Source: Saururus chinensis (Eukaryota; Streptophyta; Magnoliopsida; Piperales; Saururaceae). Taken from it: a stretch of 64,000 bases of DNA. Positions within the stretch are counted from its first letter, which is position 1. Each line of letters opens with the position of its first letter. Positions 12,924 to 24,099 of the stretch are shown here, one piece after another. The notes beneath the pieces are model-generated. The model was not told the origin of the DNA. It did not search any database and saw nothing but the letters and a program-made list of their open reading frames with translations. Location of the stretch: assembly GCA_035235625.1 (NCBI GenBank), contig CP141147.1, forward strand, positions 3,213,001 to 3,277,000, given 5' to 3'. Position numbers and translations under genes: made by a program.

Positions 12924-13100
12924 TGTGCCTGCTGTATTGTAGCAGTCTGTCCCTGTTTGGGGATCTTGGTCATAACTCTAATTGTTGTTTTCATCGTCCT
13001 TATTGTGAAGTTCCTTCTGCCACACACCTCTTCATGGTCATCAGAATTTGATTGCAAAGAAAAAATGCCACCATTTGTGAATTCTGGTTTGACAAGGTAG
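12876..13100 (+). CDS. Possible small Cys-rich single-pass membrane protein (74 aa), unrecognised
   Basis: The frame starts MDLQRNCGKDEFVDGK, then a cysteine cluster CACCIVAVCPC (about residues 18-28), a strongly hydrophobic segment of about 20 residues rich in I/L/V/F (about 29-48), and a hydrophilic tail with one more cysteine. The order Cys cluster then membrane helix looks protein-like, and an acceptor-like ...CGACAATAG stands just before the ATG, so it could also be an internal exon. I do not recognise a family. Its 5' end was copied by the 302-bp tandem duplication. It sits in a repeat and could be a relic or chance. Confidence 0.3.
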   Translation: MDLQRNCGKDEFVDGKCACCIVAVCPCLGILVITLIVVFIVLIVKFLLPHTSSWSSEFDCKEKMPPFVNSGLTR

Positions 13101-14236
13101 CAGTTAAAGGTGTTGAGCATTATAAATCTCATTGGGATCCATTAGGGATTGATACTTTGTTAATATTGGATGATGGCTACTTACGGTCATAAGTTTCAAA
13201 TGCGGGTGTGAGAAAAATATGCTCCAAAACTAAATATTATTGAAAATAAAGATAATAAATATTTAGTCTCATTTTATATAACAAAAAGATTAAATATTTA
13301 ATTTTTTTGTAATATACAAAGACACTAAATATTTACACTTTATGTTAAACACTCTTTTTCTAAGTTAATTGTATAGTGCAATAATAAACTTGCAACTAAC
13401 TACTCCTTTTTGCGGCAAACTTGAGCTTTCATGGCTTCACCCCAAATTTTCTCTTGTGCTCTTCAACTTTATATGTCATCATTAGAATATAGTCTATGTT
13501 TCTTGACGACGACCCAAAATCCTTCCACCATGCTTGATTATTATTGTCTGATTTGTGGCTCTAAGAAGAAGAAAACCAATTTCTCCAGCTGACATGAGAT
13601 GACAATGGTCAATCAACTTGTAAGCCCCAAATTATGTGATTAACTCTATATTGACTTCTTAATTGAGCGTTTGCATTTTGCTTTATCTGAGTTCTGATAC
13701 ACATTTAGATGAAATCACATACAATGTTTGTGTTTTGATTTTTATGCAATTTATGAGGCCCTAGGCTGAATTTTTACTATGAACATTATACTGTAATATA
13801 AAATTATCGAATTGAGATGCATTTTTGGACCAAAGTTGAAGAAATGGTACAGACCACGTGATCTGCTGCCAAAAGATGGAGGTCCAGAAGCAAAAGATGA
13901 CAATGGTAATGAGAATGCAATGTTTGTGGCAAGGGAGTGAGGCTGGGGGATTATTAGGAAATGAAATAGAAACAAATAAACAATGATGAAGGGCTATTTT
14001 TGTCTTGATATAAATTTAAGAGTTAATGTCAAATTAATGACTTTTTTTGTAGTTAGTGCCCAAAACACGATTAGGTTTGGGCATAAATACACCCACCACC
14101 TAGCCTCCCAATGCCTCATGCAACAAGTTGAAGGTGGAAGCCTTGCTCTTCCCCTTGTGTAAACTTTATGGTCCTATGCATTGGTGTGCACTTAAACTGT
14201 TGAAAAACCAATATGGCTGCAAAGCTTTACATCATA

Positions 14237-14338
14237 CTCCCTCCATCTCAAAAAAAGTATCTCATTTAGTTTTTCAAAATGAACAAAAATAAATTTATTT
14301 TGAAAAATCACATGACACTTATTTTAGGTGGGAGGGAG
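14237..14338. mobile_element. Stowaway-like MITE, 102 bp, TA target duplication
   Basis: CTCCCTCCATCTCAAAAAAAGT at the left is mirrored by ...ATTTTAGGTGGGAGGGAG at the right, with TA on both sides (14235-14236 and 14339-14340). This is a compact Tc1/mariner-type MITE with no coding capacity. Confidence 0.85.
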
Positions 14339-14621
14339 TATATAATTATTCCTTCAGCAAATGACACTTATGCTTGACCTTTGAGCGCAAATTTTGGACA
14401 CCGAGATCGTAGATTACGACCTTGTTATGCGTGTCATGGGTAGGACCCATGTTACTTTCAAGAAAAAACATACCCTTATGTGGTCTTTTTTCGAAAGGCT
14501 TGTCGATACGAGCCAAAGGTACTAAGAACACACGATTCCAAGCGCGGGGTAAAAAGTTATGCCCAATTGAAGTTTTAATTTTTATTTACATTAAAAAAGA
14601 AATTTAATATATATATATATA

Positions 14622-16067
14622 TGCGTGACAGAATGGCTGATGCAACATCAGCCGGGTAAAGTGCCGCATTGAGGTAGTTCAAATGCTGCAATGCAGCATT
14701 TAATTTGCCTGTCGTGTCAGGGCTAGCTGCAGCTAGCCGCAACTGCCATTCCCACTCCTACAACAACCAGATGCATGACACGTCTGGAAGGCTTTTTGGC
14801 CTATAAAAGGAGAGGGATGAGGGAGGTCCAACTCGCCCCATCTCTACCTCCCCTCCTTTCCTTTGTGTAACGAGCATTTATAAGGCTTAAACGCGCGTTT
14901 CTTCACCATTTCTCGTCTATTTTCGCATGTTCAAAAAAATATCCTACCTAATTCGAGGGTGCCCGACGTTATGAAAGGGTTCGTTTTTGAGTTAGCCTCT
15001 CTAAAAGGTGAGAACGACCCGGGGCATGAGGAGACCCTGTCCGCCACTCTTGGGCTGGAAGCAAAGACTGTCCCAATGCTAGGGGAGGTTATGCCCACCT
15101 CACTCGAGCCGAACGAGGAGACTATCCCAGCGCTGGGGGAGGTTCTACCCACCTCACTAGAGTTGGATGAGGAGATTATCTCAACATAAGGGGAGGTGCC
15201 TCCCTCCGCATTTAAGCCGACTACGAGCGAAGGCCTCACGAGAGTAGGTGGTTCAAAATCCTATTTTCGTGTTAGGGCTAAGCTCTGTTCTTTTTTTTTT
15301 TATTCCTTCAAGTTATAGATTAAAGCTTACTTTTAACAGGTTTAAAATATCGTTAGGGTCTGGATAAAGGTTCGCCCTTACGAGATTATTTTAGCTATCA
15401 TTTGGTTATTCTCTTCATTTTAAAAATTTAGAATTTGAAGGGTAGTTCTTTGGCACGCAACCCAAAAACTATCAAAGTTTATTACTCCTAGATACTGCCT
15501 AATGAGGCTTTTAGCGCACTTAGGAGTTGGGGTATCATGGGAAAACTCATCTTTTTTTTAATCCTGTTGCCCTATGAGCACGAGTGTATGTTGTTTTAGT
15601 ATCGACGATATTCTGTGAATGAAATATGTTTGTTTTAAGCTATATAATTGTTTTGACTTTAAATTCTAAATTATGAAATTGTTATGCTATATATTTTACC
15701 CCTGTATGTTAGTATAATTTAATGTTACCTACTAGGTATAAAAATTTATACTCACCCACCCCCAGATATTACAGGTATGGATACGAGTTTGGGATTGTAG
15801 CAGATCGGTCCATGGAAAAAAGGGCCAATACGCCGGAATTTATTTAACTATAGTTTTGTATATATTATATATTTATGCTGACATAATTTCATGGCATATA
15901 TAGCCCTAAAATTTAAAATTTTATATTTCTATACTTTAATATTATTAAGGGTTTCTTATTTATACAAGGTTGATCCGGGCCCACTTAGATTACAAATTTT
16001 ACGAAAACTCTGAGTTTTAAGTTAATTTAAAAAGTTGAAGCATAATAGTTAAAATTGTTAGCTGACA
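14622..16067 (+). mobile_element. LTR-like block, probable solo LTR of a gypsy-type element (bounds tentative)
   Basis: The block opens TGCGTGACAG after a TA run and closes ...GCTGACA before TATATA. A promoter-like CCTATAAAAGGAGAGG sits at about 14801-14816, followed by a C-rich leader. Further on comes TACTCACCC...ACAGG (about 15750-15775), a motif I know from long plant Ty3/gypsy LTRs. The flanking AT repeat makes the 5-bp duplication undecidable. No pol domains. An internal 54-bp repeat is listed separately. It could instead be a fragment of a longer element. Confidence 0.4.
15013..15228 (+). repeat. 54-bp in-frame tandem repeat
   Basis: Unit starts at 15067, 15121 and 15175 are exactly 54 bp apart, with a shorter, divergent unit before them. 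Read in one frame the units give 18-residue repeats of the form T(V/I)P(M/A)LGEV(M/L)PTSLE followed by acidic residues. The opposite strand is also open. It lies inside the LTR-like block, so coding use is doubtful. Confidence 0.8.
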
Positions 16068-17205
16068 TATATAAAGATGAAATAGAGCTAGTTCAGTCAC
16101 CCCGTCATCAGATTCGGGAGGATGCACAAAGATCAATACAGCTACTTAGCTCAAATTAGAAACAAAGCTGAACTCGTTACAAGGAAATAAATCACTTGAG
16201 TTCAGCTCAAAAGCAGACTAGTTTTTTTTGTTTGTTTACCATATGACTATATTAATGTTTCATTTGGAACCATCAGCTTATGATGAAGCCAATTCACATA
16301 ATTAGAAAGGAATTTCCTCCGAATTAGTGTCAAGTTCCACACCTTTTACAACTAACAATAAGTCAACACAGTGTTGCGGACATCATGCATATTTTAAGAG
16401 GGTTTTATTTTTGAAAAAACTGGCTGCCTTGATGTGCAGACTTTTTCTACAAATGGTATGAAAACTTTATAAATTACCCATTAAGTCCACAATTTATATT
16501 TTCAGATAAATTTACCTTCTTATTCTTTTCTTCTTCTTTCATTTTTTTTTCTTTTTCTTCCTCTGTCTATATTGTTGCTCCCTTTATTTTTCTGTCAAAA
16601 TCTTTGCTCTATGCTCTAGGTATCTTTCTCGTCTACTCCCTCTCCGTCTGTGGCAGCTCCAGCACCTCTTCTACTACACCCTCCTCTACCACACCCACCT
16701 CCCTTAACCACAAGCACCTCATCACCGCCTCTATCGCCCCTTCATCCTTGACAAGCATTTCCTCTCTAACGACAACCTAGCCATCATCGTCACCACCAAA
16801 GACATCATTGACATCGGCCTCATTGCTCCCATCAAAGTCTACTTCTGACCCCTCCCTATCTACTCCAACTTCAACCAGATCTAGAGCTTCGCTCTATCGC
16901 ACCACTCACATAGGCACCACCCTCGCCTCCTCCTCTGTCTCCCTCTCCGTCAACAGAAGCTTCGACGCCTCTACCATGGCTTCTTCCCTTTAGCACAAGC
17001 CCCTCATCGCCGCCTCCACACCCTCGTCATCCTCGACAAGCACCTCCTCCTTGACAACAACCTCGCTCTCACCATCGCCACCAAGAACCCATCCTAATAA
17101 AGATAGTAAATATTTTCTCTCTATATATATAACAAAGAGACTAAATATTTATTCTCTTTATATATAACAAAGTGAATAAATATTTACGATTTCTACTATT
17201 ATTCC

Positions 17206-20200
17206 TGTCACGACTTAGATTTTTAAAAGCATTTTTAAATAGCACGAACGGTAAGTAGTGAATTTTTTTTTCTTTAAATACAAAATAAACCCTTCGATTA
17301 AATATCCAGTTCATGATAACTGAGGTTCACAAATACGAATATCAAATCATATGATATTAATTAACGTTTGAAAATTCATAAAGACCAACTCATCTATCTA
17401 AGTACAAGTCTGTCACCCATCTGAAAATAAATAACAAGTTGACTCTCACACTTAAGGTACACTTACGTACCGGAGTTGCAGAAACGTAACAACTTCTTGT
17501 GCTCGCCTGTCTTGATCTCCCTTGTCGTCGTCTAGAGAATCTGCAACAAAGCGAACCAAACAACAACCACAATGGAGCATCTCCCCCTTCAGGAGAAGAG
17601 CTTCCAAAGGACAAAAGGTTTTATTAATATTATTCGGATCGGGCCAACATCACCCGATGTTAGTTGCCTACGTACTCATCAGACAACATCTCCAATGTTT
17701 CCAACAAGATCAGATCCAGACGTAGTTTTGCCTAAAAACTACTCTATCCTAATAAGCATAGCACCACACATGCAATGCTTAAGTATATTTAACCTACATT
17801 TTAGTAAGTCATTTAATCATTCCACTTGTCTAATTAACAAGCAACAACAAACAATGTTATTAATTATCTCACAACTCTTGTTCGATAATTAATACTACCA
17901 AATCTGTAACTCAGAGATGACTTGCCCCTCGAGAAATCTCCAAACAAAGTACTCCAACCTTGGAGTAGACTACTTAACAGCAACTTGACCCAAATCCCCA
18001 TGGCTCTCAATAGCCTGCCACGAATCTGGAGAAGAGGATCCCAACTGTGCTCATGGACACAGATTGGTAAGAAACACAAGCCTTCCATGATGCTCATGTA
18101 ACTCCGCTTTTCGTACGTACTAAATAGTCCTGGGAAGACCTACGGGAGACCCGCGGTAAAGACCCTTTGGTCAATACCCAAACCGTCGTGGTGATGAAGA
18201 AGCATATCACAATCTCTAGCATTAACCATAGAAGCCTCAGGTCCTTATGACCATTGACTCTGCCAAACATCTAAACTTAGACTATATTATTTTCATCCAG
18301 TCAAGCACTACTCAACCATTTGGGTCCTTTTCACCTTGTGAATCAACCCAATAAATAGCTCATCCACTGAGCTATGACTCAAAGAACATCCCATAACCAT
18401 CCTCAGTTCATTAACCAAGGCAAAATTCTATGTCAAGGCTCTGTTCAATCCATGAACCGGTCCCAAACCCTATTGAGGGTATTTTAGTCTTTATCTTGAT
18501 TAGATGTTCTCCCTCCAAACCAACAGCAACCCATGTCTCTTGATTAATCTTCATTAATCTTAAGTTACTGATATGAATCAATGCATCAATATCAAAAGCA
18601 TGCATCATCATAAATAACATAAATAACATACATTCACACCAATGCGTAAAGAATGAATAAAGGCCTGTTGCACTCATTTGCAGGGCTAGTGCTTAACTAG
18701 TTCAAGCCCAAGAGTGTAACAACTCTAACGCATCCCGCAATTTACATATATAACACTCTAGTCGACCGATGTACTCAATTGCAGACACGAGTAATACGCT
18801 ACTTTAAACCTAAGAATTAGGGTTCTACCCCTTACTTCCCCATGACACTATGACCTGTCAAGGTCTTCGTGTCACTTGCTGGTCACACACCTTTCTTTTG
18901 AAGTCATTAAACATCATTCTAGGGCATCCTAATGCTTGGTTGCTAGGTTATCCGTTTTAGAGGAAATAGAACATACTACCCCCTAAGGGCATTATGGTAA
19001 TTCCACCACCCCTCCCTTGGTTCATTCTAGTTATTTTATTGCCCTTCTATTAATTTAAGTCCTTGACCTCTCATAAAGCTCCACTCTCAGACTGACTCGC
19101 GCTTCCATTCACACGAATGTGGGCGGGTCCACTCTAAGGGATATTTCTGTTATTTGGTTTAAGACCTTAATGTCATCCAATGGGTCCAAAATTCAACCCA
19201 AGGGTACTACTGGCCTTCATGAACTCTATGTAATTTTCCTGGTATATGACGGGGTCGTGAACCCCTTGAACCGACCTAGGTTTTGACTAACGGTTTACTA
19301 TAAACCCTAAGGGCAAAAGGGTCAATTTGCCACACATTGGGATTTTTATTCACTTAGATATTTGGCCTATAAATAGGGTACCCATTAAAATCTCATTGAT
19401 AATTTTCCCAATTTTTAAATCCACTCATATGACCCTGAACCAGAGCCTCAAACTCGGGTAAGTTAATATTGTACGATAATTATCTAGCAAGGGTAAAAAG
19501 GTCATTTAATATTCTCTGGGATTTTTCCCCAAGCTAAAACTTGGTCAAAATAATCCCAAACCTCTCCAGGTCCAATAGTAATTTTCTAGGATTTGTTTGA
19601 CACAATTAACCCCCTGAACCGGACCCGGTTCACTCTAATCTTCTTTTCTTTTTTTTTAAACATCAGACCCAAACCGGGTCTGAGAAAATCCGGTTCGGTT
19701 GCGGGTTGTCTTCCCCGCGTCCGGCCAGAGGCGGAATGCCTCTGGCGGCGCTGCCCCTGCCGGCCACGGCCAGGCGGCGGGCTGGGCTCTACCGGTTCGC
19801 CGTCAGGCGGAGATTCCGTTGAGCCTCGGCCCGCTGTCTCTCGGTGGCCGGCGGGGTTGGGGGGGGGGGGGGGGCAATCAACTACCCTTTTTTTTTTTAA
19901 ACTGGCATTGGCGTCACAACGGCAGGCCGCCACGGCCGGCTGATGGGCCGGGCTTGACCGGATCGCCATCGTCCAGTGATTCCGGCAGCCCTGGTCCATC
20001 CTCCGGGTGCGTCGCGCCACCGCCAGTTCCCATCAATTTCAAATTTTTTTATTTTTAACGAACGGCGGCCCACACAGCAACAGTGATTCCACCACAGCTA
20101 AAGACCCTGGAGCCAGGGCTTCCATGGCCATGGCCGCCACAGCCAGGGCCGCCATGGCCAGAGCCACCGCAGCCCCAATCCGAGGGCTGATCCGACGATG

Positions 20201-20802
20201 GGAAATCAATTATTGTTCACTAAATTACGTGAACAGTAATTGCAGAGATCAATATAAATTTTAATAAAATTAATTAACAACATCTCTGCGGTTCTCAATT
20301 CGAAATCTTACCTCTCAGGTCGAGTTGTTGTCGATCCATCACCGCCGGAGCTTCGCTGGAGTCTCACCGGAATTTCGCCGGAAAAATTCACCCTCTCCTT
20401 CGCAGCTCTCCCCCTTTTATTAGCCCTAATTAATTTTTTTTATAGGCATGGGATTAGGACTCCTAATCTCATGAGAAATTAGGCCCCAAAAACCTAATTT
20501 CGGAACAGTAATTGATCTGGCCCGTATCGCAACTTAAACGAACAGTTCACGCGTTCAGTTCGGGTAAACGGGTCTTGCACATTATAGTCAACTTCGAACA
20601 GTCGTATCTCCCTCATCCGGACTCCAAATCATGCGTTCTTGGTGGCGTTTCGAAGCTATTTCTATCTATTTTCCATCTATATATTATTTAGCTATCAATT
20701 ATACCTGATGATTAAGTTATTCTCACGGGAACATCAAGAGGTCTTACACCCTAATTTCTCCGTGTACGACTTCAGGAATTTAGAAAATTCCCGGACGTTA
20801 CA
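17206..20802 (-). mobile_element. Family A solo-LTR-like element, copy 1 (3,597 bp, TSD ATTCC)
   Basis: On the minus strand the block starts TGTAACGTCCGGGAATTTTC and ends ...AAGTCGTGACA, the TG...CA form of an LTR. It is bounded by ATTCC at 17201-17205 and 20803-20807. The two ends are not repeats of each other and there are no gag-pol genes, so the whole block behaves as a single very long LTR left by LTR-LTR recombination. Size and ends suggest a Ty3/gypsy lineage with giant LTRs (Tekay/Del-like, inference). Inside are a GC-rich island (about 19690-20170), oligo-T/A tracts and a near-palindrome at 20214-20235. Copy 2 is at 35263-38893. Age cannot be read from an LTR pair because none remains. 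Confidence 0.8.
20214..20235. repeat. Imperfect 22-bp palindrome in family A LTR, copy 1
   Basis: This is the counterpart of the perfect palindrome at 38308-38329, with slight decay in the left arm. The right arm TTACGTGAACA is unchanged and carries ACGT, the core of bZIP-type sites. It lies just 3' (plus-strand sense) of the GC-rich island. Confidence 0.7.
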
Positions 20803-21371
20803 ATTCCCTCCAGGTTCTGAGTGCTAGAGACCAAATACAACATATTACCCAAGCAGCTTTCCTACCCTCTTGGTGCAAAACTAGCATTTGGTCCTTGCTC
20901 TCACCAAAATCTAACAACTCTAAGTAGCAGTTCAACAATTACTACCGATAGCTCAACGCTCTAAAAAAACAAATGAAAAACAACAAAACAGAGAAGAAAA
21001 AACCTCACGCATGAAAAAAATATAGAGAAATACAAAAGGGGATGAAAGAAGATGAAGATGGATAGAAAGTGAGTAATTAAAGAAATACCTAGAATCGGTG
21101 AGATGTTGAGCAACTTGGTTTGGGAGTTAGTGAACCTCCTCAGACTTATCTTCACATTGTGTCTCTCCTTGCTTTGAATCTTTTGGACTTCAACCCATAA
21201 ATAAACTAATTACCAGACTGGTAGTCGGTGGACTGGAGGAAGTGGGAGGTGAGGGAGTCATATAGTGGGATTATTAGGAAATAAAATGGAAATAGATAAA
21301 CAATGATAAATCCTAATAAAAATTTAAGAGTTAATATTAGATTAATATTTTTTTTGTAGTTAGCGCCCTAA

Positions 21372-21930
21372 AGGGTTGTTTGAGTATGAAATTTTGTCAG
21401 ATTCTATTTCAATTTCAGCTCAGATTATCAGAATCATGTTTGTGTGTAGAATATAGGCTGAATTAAAAATTCCACAGAGAAGTTGATTCCAAGCCGTTTT
21501 GAGTCAAAATAGACTGGAATCACTAAATCACCTCATGAGGTGATTCCGTCGATTTCGGCTCCCAACCCCTGTTTTAAAAATTACAAATTCCATTATTTTT
21601 CAATAGCTACATCTCATATCAATTTGAGCATTGAAAAATGTGCCATATAGGTAGGGCCCACTTTAAAAGTTTAAAATTACGTACCCTTGTGAGATCTTGT
21701 TTGATAGAGCTCGAATTTAAGAACGTAATAATACAAAGAACGTGTATATCCGAGTTCGGAAGAGAGAGTTATATTAGTTTAAAGTTTTAAGTTGAGTTTG
21801 ATGCGATATCCGAATTTATTCTAAAAAAATTTATTACCAAATGTAATTCAATTCGATAATAAATTTTTAAAATTAATTCTAAAAAATTTCACTTCCGTAT
21901 CTAAAAAAATTCTAACACCCAAACAACTCC
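21372..21930. mobile_element. PIF/Harbinger (Tourist-like) MITE, about 559 bp, TAA duplication
   Basis: The left end AGGGTTGTTTGAGTATGAAATTTT matches the reverse complement of the right end (GGAGTTGTTTGGGTGTTAGAATTT) imperfectly. TAA flanks both sides (21369-21371 and 21931-21933), the usual 3-bp duplication of Harbinger elements. No ORF inside. It abuts the end of repeat E copy 2. Confidence 0.6.
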
Positions 21931-21933
21931 TAA

Positions 21934-23759
21934 ATATTGTACTTTAAATTGAAAATTTACTTTTATTTGGTATTTTCTTATTAGAGAGTTATTTGTAAGA
22001 ATTTCACCTTTTATTAGGAGTACATTTTTTGTCAAGTCTTTATCTAGAGTAGACATACATTGAAAATAATAATTGATGAATTCTAAGACCCTCTAATATG
22101 ACAGCTAGAATCTGAGGGTTGTTTTGGGTTACTAAAGGCATTTCTACGCCTAATCTATCCTCTTCTATATTGCAATTCTGTTAAAATAAACCAGAACTGT
22201 CTGCATTCAATCAGCATCTGCAGTGGCCCAACAAGGTCGATAAGTAAATTCTCTTTCAGAAAGGACTGGGATTTTGTCGGACTTAAAGTGACTCCACTAA
22301 ATTAATTGGTATGACCCAGTTTAATAGTGAAGTTAGCTCTAAGAAATTGGATGCTTACTATTGACAACTTGTGCAAGTGAGGTTTCCATATGGCTAATAC
22401 GTGCATCCTATGTCACAAATATGAGAGAAGAGATCAAGGATTGTGTAAAAACTTATCTTGAAAAAGTGCCGTATTTTCAGAATCATTCTTGGTTTCCATT
22501 GTGAATTATATGGGATACTCCACTTTGTTTAGTCTAATCCTTGAGCAGCAAAGATCATTATTGCCTACATCACTTACATTTGGAGTGAGAAATAGGTGCA
22601 CTCTTTTATAAAAAAAACAATAGAGCTGCCAAGTGTTGCTCGGATTATTATTAAGCAAGACAAAAGCTCGATTGATGATGCATCTGACCGCAAAAATTCT
22701 ATTTTTCATAACTGCCCTTTCTTGAATGTTTTTTGGGAGGATTGATGTGCTTCATCCAAGAGCTAGAAATAACCTTAACTACTCATTAAGTTAAAAAATA
22801 AAATTTTTATTAAAAGAATTAAAAAGAGACTTATAAGAGGTGAAAAAATTCAAAATTTACTATTTGCTACAGTATTGGTAAATAGTAACTACGGGATATT
22901 GATCATCGGCTTCAACCTTAGCCCTATAGACATTGTTGCTACAGTACCACAGATTGCATAAATTGTTTTTTGAGTTTTTTCTATATTACCTGGCCTAAGA
23001 TACAAATATTTCATATTCCCTAGTTTTGTAAAAAAACATTCCATAGAACCTGGGTTTACATGATATTTAAAAAAAAATAGACCAAAATACCCTTTCAACA
23101 ATGTTTGGGTTTAAAATTGTTTAAACTAGTTGTGACGAAGCATAAACAAAGAGGAGATTGAAGCTCAAAGACGATTTGTGATTTTTGCCCGGCGGTTTTC
23201 ATCAACAACAAATTCTGATTTCTATTTGGCAATTGTCGGCCTCCCTTACTTTATCGGCGATCGTTCTTCTCTAATTTTCGTCCAAAAATTTCTAACCACA
23301 TAAACTATTTATCATTATAAAAGAAGATCAAGATGATACTGCAACTCAAAAAATGAATCTTGAGGGACTATCTAGGGAGAACATGGTTATATAAAAATGA
23401 AGAAGGATGTAGATGCCAAGGAAGGACATTATAGAATAGCTATGATAGCCTCTTACCCTATTGTGCAAAGAGGGACTCTAGTATAATTTTTTATATGCAA
23501 GTTTTACTATGTAGAACATCTTATATAAGCATGTATACGATCTCAGAGGTTTTTATCCCTGACTTAATAAACGATTGTCTAAATAATAAATACTGTCGAA
23601 TATCGTGTTATCAATAACACGCTATGGTTGCATATCGTGTTATCAATAATACACTATGGTTGCATATTAAGGTCCAACTAACCTATTCAAAACATAAATA
23701 TCCCAAATAAGCAATGAATTAACATAAAATAAGACTACAATTCGAAATTTGAAAATATT
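21934..23759. other. AT-rich intergenic stretch without recognised genes
   Basis: Only short chance frames are present, and I see no element termini apart from the small repeat at 23601-23664. Confidence 0.4.
23601..23664. repeat. Two 32-bp direct repeats, each with a hairpin
   Basis: Units 23601-23632 and 23633-23664 differ at one or two bases. Each holds CGTGTTAT followed by ATAACACG (second unit slightly decayed), an inverted pair with a two-base loop. Function unknown. Confidence 0.75.
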
Positions 23760-23948
23760 TAATTTAACATTATATCAGTGCATCCCTCTTCCTCTCTACT
23801 TTTTATCCATATAGGTATCAGCCACCAATCTAACTATTGAGTAAGTTATTCTTAGAAGAATTTTAAGGGGTTAAACACCCTAATTTCCACATGGCCAACT
23901 TAGGGAATTTTGAAATTCCCGGATGTTACATCCTTCCCCCCTAAAAGG
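23760..23948 (-). mobile_element. Start of a family A-like LTR with adjacent polypurine tract
   Basis: Positions 23760-23932, read on the minus strand, match the first 170 or so bases of the family A LTR (TGTAACATCCGGGAATTT). Directly upstream on that strand is a purine run TTTTAGGGGGGAAGGA (23933-23948), which looks like the polypurine tract that primes plus-strand synthesis next to a 3' LTR. This is the only place in the window where family A keeps any internal sequence. The rest of that element is lost. Confidence 0.6.
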
Positions 23949-24099
23949 AATTGCATCCCAACAATTCTCCAAGGCCAATACTAACAAGCTTGGCCCTGAA
24001 GGGCACACTCACCCCCTCTAGGATTAATCCTACTTGAGCATCAACTTCTACTACACACATAAATTTAAAGAATCACCACTAGGTAACATTCTACGACCG

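Larger units (their letters stand above)
11590..14070 (+). repeat. Low-copy non-coding repeat family E, copy 1
   Basis: At least three blocks recur in the same order and orientation further right: 11590-12130 resembles 16430-17095, 13235-13350 resembles 17095-17200, and 13900-14070 resembles 21215-21371. The first block is C-rich with long P/S/T reading frames in two phases. The last ends in a near-identical stretch around GTAGTTAGTGCCC. Copy 1 also carries about 1 kb (12250-13230), including a tandem duplication, that copy 2 lacks. Class unknown; no transposase, reverse transcriptase or clear terminal repeats seen. Confidence 0.6.
16430..21371 (+). repeat. Non-coding repeat family E, copy 2, split by a large LTR insertion
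   Basis: Left part 16430-17205 and right part 20803-21371 match blocks of copy 1 in order; the 3.6 kb between them is a later insertion with target duplication ATTCC. A segment reading like ILDKHFLSNDNLA...TTKD (about 16735-16810) recurs as ILDKHLLLDNNLA...ATKN (about 17025-17090), and a similar one is present in copy 1 (about 11985-12060). This may be an old gene piece carried by the family, but I could not name it. Confidence 0.6.
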
